Source: Lutibacter agarilyticus (lineage in GTDB: Bacteria; Bacteroidota; Bacteroidia; Flavobacteriales; Flavobacteriaceae). Taken from it: a DNA stretch of 64,000 nucleotides. Shown in pieces: positions 8,084 through 18,428 of this stretch. The notes below the pieces were generated by a model, which did not search any database, had not been told where the DNA came from, and saw only the letters and a program-made list of their open reading frames with translations. The first letter of the stretch is position 1, and each line of letters opens with the position of its first letter. Location of the stretch: contig NZ_FZNT01000001.1 in NCBI RefSeq assembly GCF_900188235.1, positions 558,001-622,000 on the forward strand, written 5' to 3'. The position numbers were made by a program, and so were the translations under genes.

Positions 8084-11000
8084 TTATTCTAAAATTTTGT
8101 GAATAGTTTCTAAAAGTAATTCTTTATTAATTGGTTTCACTATATAATCATTACAGCCAGCTTCAATTGCTTTTTCTTTGTCTCCTTGCATTGCATAAGC
8201 AGTTTGCGCTATAATAAGCAAATCTTTGTTGAACTTTCTTATTTCTTTTGTAGCATCATATCCATTCATTACAGGCATTTTAATATCCATCAAAACCAAA
8301 TCAATTTCTTGATTGTTTTTACAGTATTCAATTGCCTCAACACCATTTTCAACGGTGTTAATTTTTTTAAAATCATCTTCTAAAATTGTTTCTAAAAAAT
8401 AAGAGCTTACAACATCATCTTCAACAATAAGTAAATTTAAATGTTCAATTTTAGAAGTAATGTTTTCAGTGTAATCAAATTGTTTTTCCATTTCAATGTT
8501 TTTTTTATTATGAAGTACTGTAAATTTAAATGTAGAACCAATGCCTTCAGTAGATTCAACTGAAATTTCTCCTCCAAGCATATTGGTATAAGCCTTTGAT
8601 ATTGCCAGTCCTAAACCTGAGCCTTCAAACACGTTAGCGTCTTCAATATCAGCTTGCTCAAAACGATTAAATATAGCTTGCAACCTATTTTTAGGGATGC
8701 CAATTCCTGAATCTTTTACAAAAAACTCTATAAAATTTTGCTTAAATATATAGCCCAATGTTATAGATCCTTCGTTGGTATATTTAATTGCATTTTTAAT
8801 AAGGTTTGTTAGTATTCCATGTAATTTATGACTATCAGTATTTATAGATAAATTTTCTTTTGAAATTGAAGGTTCTAATTTCAATGTTAAACCTTTGCGT
8901 CTTGCTTCAGGTAAAAAGAAAGTATAAAGTTCTTCAATTAAAGTGTTTATAGGAGTTTCAGCAATAGAAATAATAACTTCACCTGCTTCAATTTTCGAAA
9001 TATCAATAATATCGTTGATAGTATTTAATAAACGATCACCACTTTTGTTTATAATGGCTGAATATTCACTAATTTGAGACTGACTTAAATTAGGTTTGTT
9101 AAGCAAATTTATAAAACCTAAAATTCCATTCATAGGAGTTCGTATTTCGTGACTCATATTAGAAAGAAATGCACTCTTAAGCCGATCGCTTTCCAATGCT
9201 TTTTCCAAAGCAATAGTCAGTTTTTCTTCAGTCTTTTTTTGTTCAGTTATATCTTGAAATATTCCTGTTAATTTTAGGGGTTTTCCATTCCATAGGGTTA
9301 CTTCTGCTGTAGCACGTATATTAATGATACGACCTTTATTAGTCTTAACGAGAAGTTCAAGATCAAATCCTTTTCCTTTCTCTATTGCGGTGTGCACAGC
9401 TTCAGATATGATTACTTGATATTCTGGCAAGTAAAATTTAATGGCATCATCAACTGTACAGGTAAACTCTTCTGGGGATGTATCGTGAATACGATATGTC
9501 TCAGCCGTCCAAAATAGTTTATTGTTCGAAAGGTCTAATTCCCATCCGCCAACTTTAGCAATTGATTGTGAGGCTTCGAGTAGTTTAGCGCTTTGATTAT
9601 GTTTTAATTGTACTTTTTTATACCCTGTGATATCAGAGGCTATGGCTGTTACAATTCCATGTTTATCTGCTTTTGTACTGTGCCAAGCCAACCATTTATA
9701 GGAACCATCTTTACATAAATAGCGGTTTTCAAAAAAAGATGTTTTATTACCATTCATTTGCTCTATGACTTGATCTGCTGTTTGTTGGATGTCATCAGGG
9801 TAAATAAATTCTATAAGTGGTTTTGATTTAAATTCTTCAATAGAATAACCTAATATTCTAGTTACTGCTTGGTTAACATCTACAAAATAACCTGTTTTTA
9901 TATTTGCTTTAGCAATAATACTAGGTGAAATATCAAAAGTGTTTTTTAGTTTTTCTTCGGCTTGTTTTCTTAATGCGGTTTCCCAAGCAAGATCAGCTAA
10001 ACGTTGAGCAATTTTAATATCACTTTCGTTATAATCTGTTTTTTTATTTCCAACACCAAGAACAGCAACAATTTGGTTTCCTCTAATTACTGGAACAACT
10101 AATTCACGTATAACGGGAGCATGCCCTTCAGGAAGCCCTTTTTTATGTGTTAAATTTACGTAGTCATTATGAATTACAGGTTTACGCTCTTTGATACAAT
10201 CAACCCAAACTCCAGCTTTAGAAATAGGGTAATGGTGGTTAACATCAGGTGATTTATTACACATGGTGTTTATTGTGTTTGAAGACCATGTTTGCAGTGA
10301 AATAGATTCTTGATCTTCTTCAATATAATGGTAAAACCCAATGGTACTTTTGGTAAGTTCTTCAGCTTCATCTAAAAATTTCTGAAGTAATTCTTCTTCT
10401 GAATGGTTAACGGCGTATTCAAATAATTTTAATTCAATATCTAGAATTTTTTCTTCGAGCTTTCTTTCTGAAATATCTACATGAGTTCCCACCATTCTAA
10501 TGGCTTTGCCTTTATCATTAAAAACAGCTTCAGCACGAGAATGAACATCAACCCAATGCCCGTTCTTATGCTTCATTTGAAATTTAATTTCGAAACGATT
10601 ACCCTGCTTATCTATTACTTCTTGTAGCATTTCCCAAGATCGCTCAACATCTTTTGGGTTTGTTAATTTTTCCCATATAGAAAAATCATTAGGGAGTTCA
10701 TCGTCAGTATAACCCAATATACTTTTCCATCCTGGTGAATAGTATATTTCGTTTGTTTCTAGGTTCCAGTCGAAAATACCATCTTTGGTTACGGCCATAG
10801 CCAATTCAAATCTTTCTTTACTTTCTTGAAGTTGCTTTTCTGATAGTTTTTGTTCGGTAAGTAATCTGGATTGTTGTATAGTACTGTAACTTAGGTTTGA
10901 AATAAGTTTCGCAAGTTTAGAGTAGAATTTCATACCAGCATTAACGGCTTCTTTACTAAAACGTGGTGCTTTGTTAAGTGCTGTGATATATTCTTTTTCA

Positions 11001-11665
11001 TTAAATCCGTATTTTTTGGCTTGCTCTTTAAAAAAGTCGATATCAGGTTCTTCATCTTGTAAAAAGTACTGCCCCATAAAAACATTTCCAACATGCTTTT
11101 CCCCAATTATAATAGGAGTAACAATATCCCACATATTATTTTTACAGCGGTATGCCTTAAATGTGCCTTCAGGAACCCCTTTAGTGAGTTTAGTATCACT
11201 TTCTATACAGTTTTTAAGTGTTTCTTTATTACATCTATGGAATTTTGTACAGATATCTTGCCAACCTACAGCTACTAATACTTTTCCAGATATATCTAAT
11301 ACAGCTCCTAACATTCCAGTGAGTTGATAAAAATCATTCATAATGGATTGGAGTACTTCTACATCAATAATGTCAGAAAGTTCAAGCATTCCCATATCAC
11401 CTTTATATTCAGTAATAGCTTTTAGTTTATTTTGAATAGTGGCTTCACTTTGCTTTAAAGCTTCTTGAGCTTCATTTTTTTCATTTATTACACAATTAGT
11501 TAGTTGGAGTTCTGTATCAATAAACTGATTGATTTCTATTGCGCTATATTTTGTTTTTTTTTGAGAAGAGGTTGCTAAAGATTCTTCTAATTCAGAAACT
11601 TTAGACTCTAATTGGTTAATTTTAATTAGAAGTTCTTCTTTTGTTAGACTAGAGTTATGTTTCAT
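8084..11665 (-). CDS. Hybrid sensor histidine kinase, PocR-PAS-GAF-PAS-PAS-HisKA-HATPase-REC
   Basis: A soluble multi-sensor kinase of 1193 residues from the ATG at 11665 (an upstream frame start would add 14 hydrophobic residues). Order of domains: coiled coil to about 85; a PocR-type ligand-binding domain (about 95-260) with the cysteines of CTKFHRCNKE and CKNNMWDIVTP; PAS; GAF (about 415-575, with HHYPISKAGVWVDC); two further PAS domains; HisKA with the phospho-accepting His near 838 (SHEIRTPMNG); HATPase with DSGIGIP and GSGLGLAI; REC with Asp near 1125 (LVLMDIKMP). PocR domains are known to bind small organic ligands. No output regulator is adjacent. It ends just upstream of the YtxH/holin pair. 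Confidence 0.9.
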   Translation of the reverse strand: MKHNSSLTKEELLIKINQLESKVSELEESLATSSQKKTKYSAIEINQFIDTELQLTNCVINEKNEAQEALKQSEATIQNKLKAITEYKGDMGMLELSDIIDVEVLQSIMNDFYQLTGMLGAVLDISGKVLVAVGWQDICTKFHRCNKETLKNCIESDTKLTKGVPEGTFKAYRCKNNMWDIVTPIIIGEKHVGNVFMGQYFLQDEEPDIDFFKEQAKKYGFNEKEYITALNKAPRFSKEAVNAGMKFYSKLAKLISNLSYSTIQQSRLLTEQKLSEKQLQESKERFELAMAVTKDGIFDWNLETNEIYYSPGWKSILGYTDDELPNDFSIWEKLTNPKDVERSWEMLQEVIDKQGNRFEIKFQMKHKNGHWVDVHSRAEAVFNDKGKAIRMVGTHVDISERKLEEKILDIELKLFEYAVNHSEEELLQKFLDEAEELTKSTIGFYHYIEEDQESISLQTWSSNTINTMCNKSPDVNHHYPISKAGVWVDCIKERKPVIHNDYVNLTHKKGLPEGHAPVIRELVVPVIRGNQIVAVLGVGNKKTDYNESDIKIAQRLADLAWETALRKQAEEKLKNTFDISPSIIAKANIKTGYFVDVNQAVTRILGYSIEEFKSKPLIEFIYPDDIQQTADQVIEQMNGNKTSFFENRYLCKDGSYKWLAWHSTKADKHGIVTAIASDITGYKKVQLKHNQSAKLLEASQSIAKVGGWELDLSNNKLFWTAETYRIHDTSPEEFTCTVDDAIKFYLPEYQVIISEAVHTAIEKGKGFDLELLVKTNKGRIINIRATAEVTLWNGKPLKLTGIFQDITEQKKTEEKLTIALEKALESDRLKSAFLSNMSHEIRTPMNGILGFINLLNKPNLSQSQISEYSAIINKSGDRLLNTINDIIDISKIEAGEVIISIAETPINTLIEELYTFFLPEARRKGLTLKLEPSISKENLSINTDSHKLHGILTNLIKNAIKYTNEGSITLGYIFKQNFIEFFVKDSGIGIPKNRLQAIFNRFEQADIEDANVFEGSGLGLAISKAYTNMLGGEISVESTEGIGSTFKFTVLHNKKNIEMEKQFDYTENITSKIEHLNLLIVEDDVVSSYFLETILEDDFKKINTVENGVEAIEYCKNNQEIDLVLMDIKMPVMNGYDATKEIRKFNKDLLIIAQTAYAMQGDKEKAIEAGCNDYIVKPINKELLLETIHKILE

Positions 11666-11781
11666 AAGTTCATTCTTTAGAAGAAATATTAATACAACAA
11701 TATACAAATTTTTGATGAATTTAAAGTAAAGATAATTTCTATACTAAAGCATATAATTTAAGGAATAGTAAGTTTAATTCG

Positions 11782-13047
11782 CTATTTAAACCTTAGATCC
11801 CAAGATACTCCTAAAGAATAGATCCAAAAGAAATTTCCTTCATCAAAAGAAATTTCTTGGTGCGTAATTCCAGCTTGTGCTCCCCAAGCATTTTTACGAT
11901 TATTTGATGTGAAATAATATCCAAACCTAATGCGTTGCGATTCAAAAGTTACTTTTTCATTTCCAGTATTTCCGTCATTAAATTGTTCGTAATCATCAGG
12001 TGAGTAACCCATAGAACCTGAAACTCCAAAATAATTATCTGCATCACTACGGTACAATCTGTAAGTTAGCGCTCCAGAAACACTAGTACCAGTATCCCCA
12101 GGTGTAACGTAAGGTCTTAATGAAAAATAACTGTTCCCTGTATACCAACCCAAAGACCCTGTAAAAATATTAGTGGTTGAACTAAATTTTAACGTTCTAA
12201 TACCTAAAGAAACTTCTAAACTATGAGGTAGCGATTTGTATAACTCTGCTCCAAATCTAAATTTTGGAAACAAATACGAACTTGAAAATCCGAAGTTTAC
12301 ATAAGCGTATAAGCCTTCCATTATTCTTGGGTATAAATCAACCTCAAACTGTAAGCCGTTGTCTTGAAATCTTCTATTATAATTAACCTTGGCTATAAAA
12401 CTTCCGTATTTAGTTTGCCTACCGTAATCTAAAGTATAATACTGCATTGGATCAAATACTTCATTATATAAATCAATATTATACGTAAATCCTATAGAGT
12501 TAAAACGTAATGTTTGCAATAAACTCTCTTTATAATCAACTGCTTTTTTGTTGTTTGGATTTGTTGCTAAAATTGCATCTACAGTAATTAATGCTTCTTT
12601 TGGGTTTCTTGAATTTGCTTCAGATTTGGCTTTTAATAATAAAAGTTCTTCATCCTTCGGAAAATAAGTCAATGCTTCTTTAGCCATTTTTAATGCTGAA
12701 AAAGGGGCTTCAGACCATAATTCATTATTTATAGCAGCCACCCAAGTAGTTTGCCTGTCTGTATCTTTTTGTAAAACATACTTAAATTCTTTGCGTGCAC
12801 CATCATAATTTCCGTCCCAAGAATACGTGCTGCCCAAAAATGCTCGAATATCATGATAATCGGGATATTTTGTTAGTAATAACAACAATGTGTCTTGAGC
12901 TTGTTTACGTTGCCCATTAAAAGCCATTTTTCTAGCTGTTTCAAAAGCAACATCGGGATCGCCATTAAACGTTTTTTGCTGAGAAAAAACACTATTATTA
13001 ATAAGTATAAGAACTATTGCAATTATTTTAAAAACAGATTTAAACAT
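11782..13047 (-). CDS. TPR-YaiO family outer-membrane beta-barrel protein
   Basis: 421 residues: signal peptide (about 1-22), TPR repeats (about 28-170, with ALGSTYSWDG-like helices seen as AFLGSTYSWDGNYDGARKE), then a C-terminal barrel of about 240 residues made of alternating strands and closing with SLGVSWDLRFK. This is the YaiO family layout. TPR followed by an outer-membrane barrel is also the plan of polysaccharide exporters PgaA and BcsC. It is the last gene of the operon that also encodes a GT2 synthase, so a role as the outer-membrane pore or scaffold for the polymer is a reasonable inference. It begins one base after the stop of the preceding gene. Confidence 0.8.
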   Translation of the reverse strand: MFKSVFKIIAIVLILINNSVFSQQKTFNGDPDVAFETARKMAFNGQRKQAQDTLLLLLTKYPDYHDIRAFLGSTYSWDGNYDGARKEFKYVLQKDTDRQTTWVAAINNELWSEAPFSALKMAKEALTYFPKDEELLLLKAKSEANSRNPKEALITVDAILATNPNNKKAVDYKESLLQTLRFNSIGFTYNIDLYNEVFDPMQYYTLDYGRQTKYGSFIAKVNYNRRFQDNGLQFEVDLYPRIMEGLYAYVNFGFSSSYLFPKFRFGAELYKSLPHSLEVSLGIRTLKFSSTTNIFTGSLGWYTGNSYFSLRPYVTPGDTGTSVSGALTYRLYRSDADNYFGVSGSMGYSPDDYEQFNDGNTGNEKVTFESQRIRFGYYFTSNNRKNAWGAQAGITHQEISFDEGNFFWIYSLGVSWDLRFK

Positions 13048-13048
13048 A

Positions 13049-15475
13049 CTATTTTAGGGATTTATTAAAGGTTATATACTCTATGTTATCTGGATAAATT
13101 TTCACCAAGCTATCCATAATTTGTTTAGCCTCATCATTGCTGTCCATTCGTGTATAAGCTTTAGCTAGTTTAAAACTTATGTCACTATTTTCTAATTTAT
13201 TATCAAAGGCTTTTTGTGTAATTTCAATTGATTTTTCATGCTGATTAGACCACCAATATAAATCTAATAAGGCTAAATAACTATCATAATAAAAAGGAGA
13301 TCTTTTAACTACGCTTAGCAATTCTTTTTCAGCTTCTTCAAACTTTTCATCCCAAGCTAAAGTTCTTCCTTTAAGTGTCCGTGCATCAGCATGGTTTGGT
13401 AATTCATTTAAAATATAATTACACAACAATCTTGCTTTAATATAATCTTTATTAAAGGCCGTTTCTTTGGCTAAATTAAAACATTCATCAAAATTTAAAT
13501 TGCGTGTTAGTTTTCTAATTATTTGAAGTTCTCCTTCTGAAAACTCAATAACTGAATTTCTATAAATATTCAATGAATCAGGGAATATTCTGTTTTTTTG
13601 AATAACATACCGATTCAGTTTTTTAAATTCCAGTAAAGAATCAGAGATACTTTTAATGAGTTCTTTTTCTATAACTTTATTAATTCCGAAGTTTTCATTT
13701 ATTTGATACAATGCACCATCAGAAAGCATATAGTCGTTGTAAATATAGTCGTTTATACTTCCTTTGTATCGCATTAAAGGTATTTTATGAATATTTCTAA
13801 ACTCTTTCACTGTATCTAAACCTTCGCTTAACCAAGCAGTTTTTTCTAATTTATTAAACGAATAATTGTTCATTAAAAATGAAAGTAGAGTAGGTGTTAC
13901 ATCTAAATGAGAAGATATCGATTTCACTGATTTTGTTTTATTTAATAATGGACTGTAAATTAAAAAAGGCACATGAAATCTACACAATTTATCTTTTTGA
14001 TTGATGGGAATTAATCTATGATCGCCCGTTATTACAAAAATGGTGTTAGCAAATTCTGGACGTTTTTTATAATTAGTTATGAAGTTTTTTATTGCCGTAT
14101 CTGTGTATAAAATACTTGCAAAAATAGCTTCGTATGATTTTACTTCATCTTTAAAATCAGTTGAACTATTTTTAGCATTTAAAATACTGTCAACCTTAAT
14201 ATTAAAAATTTCTTTTGAAGGAAAATCAAAAGGTTCGTGGTTTGTTAAGGTCATTATAATATCTAACCTTGGTTGTTTTTCAGGGTTCAAGACGGATGCT
14301 ACTTTTTTGAAAATTTCAGCATCAGGATATCCCCAAGAAAACCCGCCAGCATTGGCCTTTGTTTTCTCAAAATCTGGACCAAATTTTTCTTCATCAATTA
14401 TTACATCTATGTTATTGTATTCTAAAAAGTTGATTTTTCTGTCAAAACTTGAAGGATCTCCAGTGTAAAACGAAGTAGTGTAGCCATTTGCCTTTAAAAC
14501 ACTAATTAATGAGATATATGAAGGTGTTTTTTGCAAATCCATAAATCCCTTTTCTCCATAAGGAAGTGATGCAAATAAAGATGGCAAAACGCCAAAAGTT
14601 CTTCCTGCGTTACTTACAAAATTTTCCCAGTATAATGATTGTGGAATTAAAGAATCTAAAAAAGGAGTAAAGCCACTGTATTCGTTTTTCCCAACAAATT
14701 CAGCACCCAAGCCTTCCACAATAATAAATACGATATTTGGTTTTTCTTCTTTAATGTTAAAAAAGGGTGCCAAAACATCGTTTGTTTCAGAAAACGGTTT
14801 TAAAAGAGGAAAGCTATTTTTATTAGATAAATCGTATGAATTTAGTTGATATTGTTCGTGTTTGTATTTTGCAATATCGGAAGCTAAAAAATATAATTTA
14901 TTTTGATATACAGCTTCTGAAGATTGAGACAGTACTAATTTAAGTCCGCCAAAAATTAACATCAAAATAAATAAACTAGCAACTAAAGATCTGCTTGAAA
15001 TATACTTTGTAAAAACTTTATTAAGCGCAAAAAGAATGGATACAGCTAAGATAAAAGGAATAAAATAAAGAACCGACATTGATTCGGATGAAGATACAGT
15101 GAGCGTAATATCATCAAATGAATACCCTAACAAATCAGCACCTAAATTAAGTAAAGTAGTTGTGCTATATTTTACCAATGCAAATTGAATTAATACTACT
15201 AATCCCAATAAAATTTGAATAATTAATTGGTTGTGTTTTTTAATAAAGATGCTTAAAAACCAATGCAGTGGAAATAGTAAAAGTCCAATTAATAAACCTG
15301 CCCAAAAATCATTTAAGAATTTGTATAAAATTACAACTCCAATTTCTGGTACTTTAATACCTTTTAAAATTGTTGTAAAAATTTCAAATAAACTTATAAA
15401 ACAAAAAGTTACAATTAATGCAGTTATTAGGTAAGCATAATTTATTAATTGTTTTGTTGAATACTTGATTTTCAT
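13049..15475 (-). CDS. LtaS-like sulfatase-fold phosphotransferase with C-terminal TPR
   Basis: 808 residues. The first 200 hold five or so membrane segments; residues about 245-560 are an alkaline-phosphatase-fold domain of the LTA synthase type, with the metal ligand in FIIVEGLG, the nucleophilic threonine in GRTFG (near 292) and the metal pair in ITGDHR. Known relatives transfer phosphoglycerol or phosphoethanolamine from a lipid to a glycan outside the inner membrane. The last 150 residues are TPR repeats (ARTLKGRTLAWDEKFEEAE), which is not the usual LtaS end. Between the synthase and exporter genes it probably decorates the polymer. It starts 15 bases after the GT2 gene. Confidence 0.82.
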   Translation of the reverse strand: MKIKYSTKQLINYAYLITALIVTFCFISLFEIFTTILKGIKVPEIGVVILYKFLNDFWAGLLIGLLLFPLHWFLSIFIKKHNQLIIQILLGLVVLIQFALVKYSTTTLLNLGADLLGYSFDDITLTVSSSESMSVLYFIPFILAVSILFALNKVFTKYISSRSLVASLFILMLIFGGLKLVLSQSSEAVYQNKLYFLASDIAKYKHEQYQLNSYDLSNKNSFPLLKPFSETNDVLAPFFNIKEEKPNIVFIIVEGLGAEFVGKNEYSGFTPFLDSLIPQSLYWENFVSNAGRTFGVLPSLFASLPYGEKGFMDLQKTPSYISLISVLKANGYTTSFYTGDPSSFDRKINFLEYNNIDVIIDEEKFGPDFEKTKANAGGFSWGYPDAEIFKKVASVLNPEKQPRLDIIMTLTNHEPFDFPSKEIFNIKVDSILNAKNSSTDFKDEVKSYEAIFASILYTDTAIKNFITNYKKRPEFANTIFVITGDHRLIPINQKDKLCRFHVPFLIYSPLLNKTKSVKSISSHLDVTPTLLSFLMNNYSFNKLEKTAWLSEGLDTVKEFRNIHKIPLMRYKGSINDYIYNDYMLSDGALYQINENFGINKVIEKELIKSISDSLLEFKKLNRYVIQKNRIFPDSLNIYRNSVIEFSEGELQIIRKLTRNLNFDECFNLAKETAFNKDYIKARLLCNYILNELPNHADARTLKGRTLAWDEKFEEAEKELLSVVKRSPFYYDSYLALLDLYWWSNQHEKSIEITQKAFDNKLENSDISFKLAKAYTRMDSNDEAKQIMDSLVKIYPDNIEYITFNKSLK

Positions 15476-15490
15476 AAGTTTAATAATTAA

Positions 15491-16927
15491 TTATGATTCG
15501 GTTTTAGATAATCCTTTCCTTGTCATTTCTCCCCATTTTATTTTTTTATTAAAATAATAATCTATATTTCCTTTAATTGCGGCGTATAAAATAAAAGGAT
15601 GCAACACAAAAGGCTCTAATAATGTTACCAATAATAATTTAAATCCTGTTCCTTTTTTAGTGTATTGGTGATAGGTTAGTTCTTCGGAATAGATGGCTAT
15701 GATTGTAAACATAATTGTGAATAAATAAGCAGAGACAAAAAAGGCAAACGCATAATCCCATTTTACATTATCAAGAGCAATTAAAACAGCAAAATAAAGC
15801 ATTCCAATTACTTCAATAATTGGTGCCAATCGTTCATAAAAAAACCAATAAGGATAACTTAATATTCCTAACAATTTATATTTAGGGTTGAAACCAATTT
15901 TTCTGTGTTTTTTTAGAACTTCAATAGTACCTCTAGTCCATCTATTTCTTTGAGAAATTAAAATTTTATAATTATCGGGAGCTTCAGTCCAACAAAGCGG
16001 ATCTGGGATATAAGCCACTCTATATTTTATGTTTTCTTCTTCCATTCGCCTTCTCATTCGTACAATAATTTCCATATCCTCACCAACCGTGTTGGTGTCA
16101 TAACCTCCAACATCAATCGCTATTTTTTTGTCGAACATGCCAAAAGCACCTGAAATAACTAGCAAACCATTTAAACGGCTCCAAGCCATTCTTCCTAATA
16201 AAAACGAACGTAAATATTCTAGAATTTGAGCAATTTCAATAAACTTATTTGGTAAGTTAATGTTTATTAATTTACCTTCTTTTATTTCACAAGCATTGGC
16301 AATTCTAATGACTCCTCCTGATGCAATTACTTTTACATCAGTTAATTCTAAAAAAGGTTTTATCATTTTTTGAAGCGCATCTTCAAGCAATAAACAATCT
16401 ACATCTATACAGGCAACATATTTACTTTGACTTATGTTTAAACCACAATTTAAGGCATCAGCTTTTCCACCATTTTCTTTATCTACAACAATTAATTTTT
16501 CAAATGCTGGATTTGTAGATTTAAAAACACCAGCTCTAAGTGGTTTTGTAGGGACTTGATAATTGATTAAATAATTTACATTTACTAAATCGTAGGCTTT
16601 AATTAATTTTTCTAAGCTATCATCCTTACTGCCATCATTTACAATAATTACATCGTAGTTTACATAATGACTAGAAAGCAAGGACCTTACATTTTCAATA
16701 ATATTTAAACTTTCATTATAAGCGGGTGCTATGATTGAAATTGAAGGAGAAACAGTAGAGGAGAGGATCTCATTATAGTTTACAAAACTGTTTCTTTTTA
16801 GATACTGACTAGATTCTATTGCTGAAATAAATGATAAAAATATATAAGAAAAAACAACAGAAAACGCATATATAAAAAACAATATATGTATAATAAGTAA
16901 AATGATTCTTACGGTACTACTATCCAT
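15491..16927 (-). CDS. Membrane GT2 glycosyltransferase (processive synthase type)
   Basis: 478 residues with one membrane segment at the N-terminus, a GT-A catalytic domain, and three or four membrane segments at the C-terminus. Visible motifs: APAYNESLN and VNDGSKDDS (UDP-sugar binding), DVDCLL (DxD, near 176), GGYDTNTVGEDME (the catalytic ED) and QRNRWTRG (Q/RxxRW, near 327). The last marks processive enzymes such as PgaC, BcsA and hyaluronan synthase, which polymerise and pass the chain through the membrane. It ends in a charged cytoplasmic tail. The sugar cannot be read from sequence. The gene lies two bases after the HEAT-repeat gene. Confidence 0.88.
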   Translation of the reverse strand: MDSSTVRIILLIIHILFFIYAFSVVFSYIFLSFISAIESSQYLKRNSFVNYNEILSSTVSPSISIIAPAYNESLNIIENVRSLLSSHYVNYDVIIVNDGSKDDSLEKLIKAYDLVNVNYLINYQVPTKPLRAGVFKSTNPAFEKLIVVDKENGGKADALNCGLNISQSKYVACIDVDCLLLEDALQKMIKPFLELTDVKVIASGGVIRIANACEIKEGKLININLPNKFIEIAQILEYLRSFLLGRMAWSRLNGLLVISGAFGMFDKKIAIDVGGYDTNTVGEDMEIIVRMRRRMEEENIKYRVAYIPDPLCWTEAPDNYKILISQRNRWTRGTIEVLKKHRKIGFNPKYKLLGILSYPYWFFYERLAPIIEVIGMLYFAVLIALDNVKWDYAFAFFVSAYLFTIMFTIIAIYSEELTYHQYTKKGTGFKLLLVTLLEPFVLHPFILYAAIKGNIDYYFNKKIKWGEMTRKGLSKTES

Positions 16928-16929
16928 AC

Positions 16930-18033
16930 TTAATTGTGTTCAATAAATTCAATAATTCGCTTTGCATCTGTGTTATTTTTTGCTATTTCTAAGTAATTAA
17001 ATTTATCAGGATTTATATCTTTCAAAATTTTTAATGCAGCTAATTTTATTTTAAAATTAGGATGTGAAATGTTTTCTATGACGAAGTCTTCATCGCTATT
17101 TTCAGCAACATTTTCAAGGAGTTTAAAAAAAGCAATTTGTTCGCTTTCAGAGCTTTGATGAAAATTCGATTTTAAATATGTTTTGCATTCCGTATCGTAG
17201 AAATAGGTTAAAACATTAATGGTTTGCACTTTAAGTTCTTTATTGTCATGTCTTAGTAATTCTAAAAGTGTTTCTTTTGACTCGAACTGATTGTAAACTT
17301 TTGCCAGTTTTAATGCAAATTCAACAACTGAAATATTGGTTGATTTCAACCAAATTGTAATATCTGTTATTTCTTGATTGTCAAACTTTTGAAGAATTTC
17401 TAGCAACTGAATTTGATTCCATTCCGATAATTGATATTCTAAATCATTCAGAAATTTTAACCCTTTAAATTGAAATAAATTAACCAAATATAACTGCGCT
17501 TGGTTTCTTACTTCTTTATGTGGATGCTTTATTAGTTTTTCAATTTCTTTATAAACATGTTTAACTTCAAACTGTGTTAATTCGTAAATTCCTGAAGCTA
17601 TAATTTCCCATTTACGAGCTTTTAATTTTTGCAGCGAATAATCTATTAATCCAGTTTCAGTATATAATTTATAAATAGCGGTAGCTACTTCTCCTGAAAT
17701 ATCGTTTACTAATTTAGTCATAACAGCAACAAGAATGTTTCTGTTAAATTCAATTGAAATATCTTTTTTCATTTTATTGATAAATTCACGTTGCTCTGTG
17801 CTAATTTCATCAATATTATCACCAGCATATAAGTAATTTATCAAATGCTCTTCATATATTTCTTGGTATTTTATACGTTTTATTTCGTTTCTTCTTAAGT
17901 TGATTCTTAATATTTTTAAATAAGCTATAAGTCCTAAAATAAGTGTAAATAAAGCAATGCTAATAACCCATACAACTTTAACAAGTGTGGGTAATTGGTT
18001 AAAATACTCTAAAATATTTTGGTAATCATTCAT
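16930..18033 (-). CDS. Membrane-anchored HEAT-repeat protein
   Basis: 367 residues with a single N-terminal membrane segment (about 17-40) and then helical HEAT-type pairs, for example IEKLIKHPHKEVRNQAQLYL and LLELLRHDNKELKVQTINVL, through to the end. No catalytic motif. HEAT proteins are protein-binding scaffolds; in this operon it stands between the response regulator and the GT2 synthase and could link the phosphorylation state to synthase activity at the inner membrane. That link is inference from position only. Confidence 0.8.
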   Translation of the reverse strand: MNDYQNILEYFNQLPTLVKVVWVISIALFTLILGLIAYLKILRINLRRNEIKRIKYQEIYEEHLINYLYAGDNIDEISTEQREFINKMKKDISIEFNRNILVAVMTKLVNDISGEVATAIYKLYTETGLIDYSLQKLKARKWEIIASGIYELTQFEVKHVYKEIEKLIKHPHKEVRNQAQLYLVNLFQFKGLKFLNDLEYQLSEWNQIQLLEILQKFDNQEITDITIWLKSTNISVVEFALKLAKVYNQFESKETLLELLRHDNKELKVQTINVLTYFYDTECKTYLKSNFHQSSESEQIAFFKLLENVAENSDEDFVIENISHPNFKIKLAALKILKDINPDKFNYLEIAKNNTDAKRIIEFIEHN

Positions 18034-18056
18034 CTAATTGTTTTCAATTATTTTAT

Positions 18057-18428
18057 TTATGAACTTAATAGTCTTTTTACTCTAATAACCAGTTCATTTG
18101 GGCTAAATGGTTTTCCCATAAAATCGTTAGCGCCTAGGTTAAAGGCTTTTAACACCATTTCTTCTTGTCCCGCTGCTGAAAAAACAATGATTGGAACCTT
18201 CATTTCCAACTTATTTCGAACGTGGCTAATTACTTCTAGGCCACTAATATAAGGCATCATGATGTCTGATAATATCAATTCAGGTGTGTGCTCTTCAATT
18301 AATTCTATTGCCTGTTTTCCGTCTGCAGCAATAAATAAATCATAACCTTCTTTTTGCAATCTAAACTTCAATAATAAAGAAAGTGTTGAGTTATCTTCAG
18401 CCAAAACTATTTTTTTCTTGTTACTCAT
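18057..18428 (-). CDS. Single-domain response regulator (REC only)
   Basis: 123 residues, a complete receiver domain and nothing else. The acidic pocket is seen at the start (VLAEDNSTL), the phospho-accepting Asp in LILSDIMMP, the Thr/Ser position in IVFSAAG and the conserved Lys in FMGKPFSP. With no output domain it must act by protein contact, as CheY does. Its start overlaps the end of the hybrid kinase gene by 8 bases, so kinase and regulator are made together. The HEAT protein downstream is the obvious candidate target. Confidence 0.93.
   Translation of the reverse strand: MSNKKKIVLAEDNSTLSLLLKFRLQKEGYDLFIAADGKQAIELIEEHTPELILSDIMMPYISGLEVISHVRNKLEMKVPIIVFSAAGQEEMVLKAFNLGANDFMGKPFSPNELVIRVKRLLSS

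Noticed and set aside
14079..14468. Plus-strand frame of 129 codons within the LtaS-like gene.
   Set aside because: Antisense shadow with no known motif.
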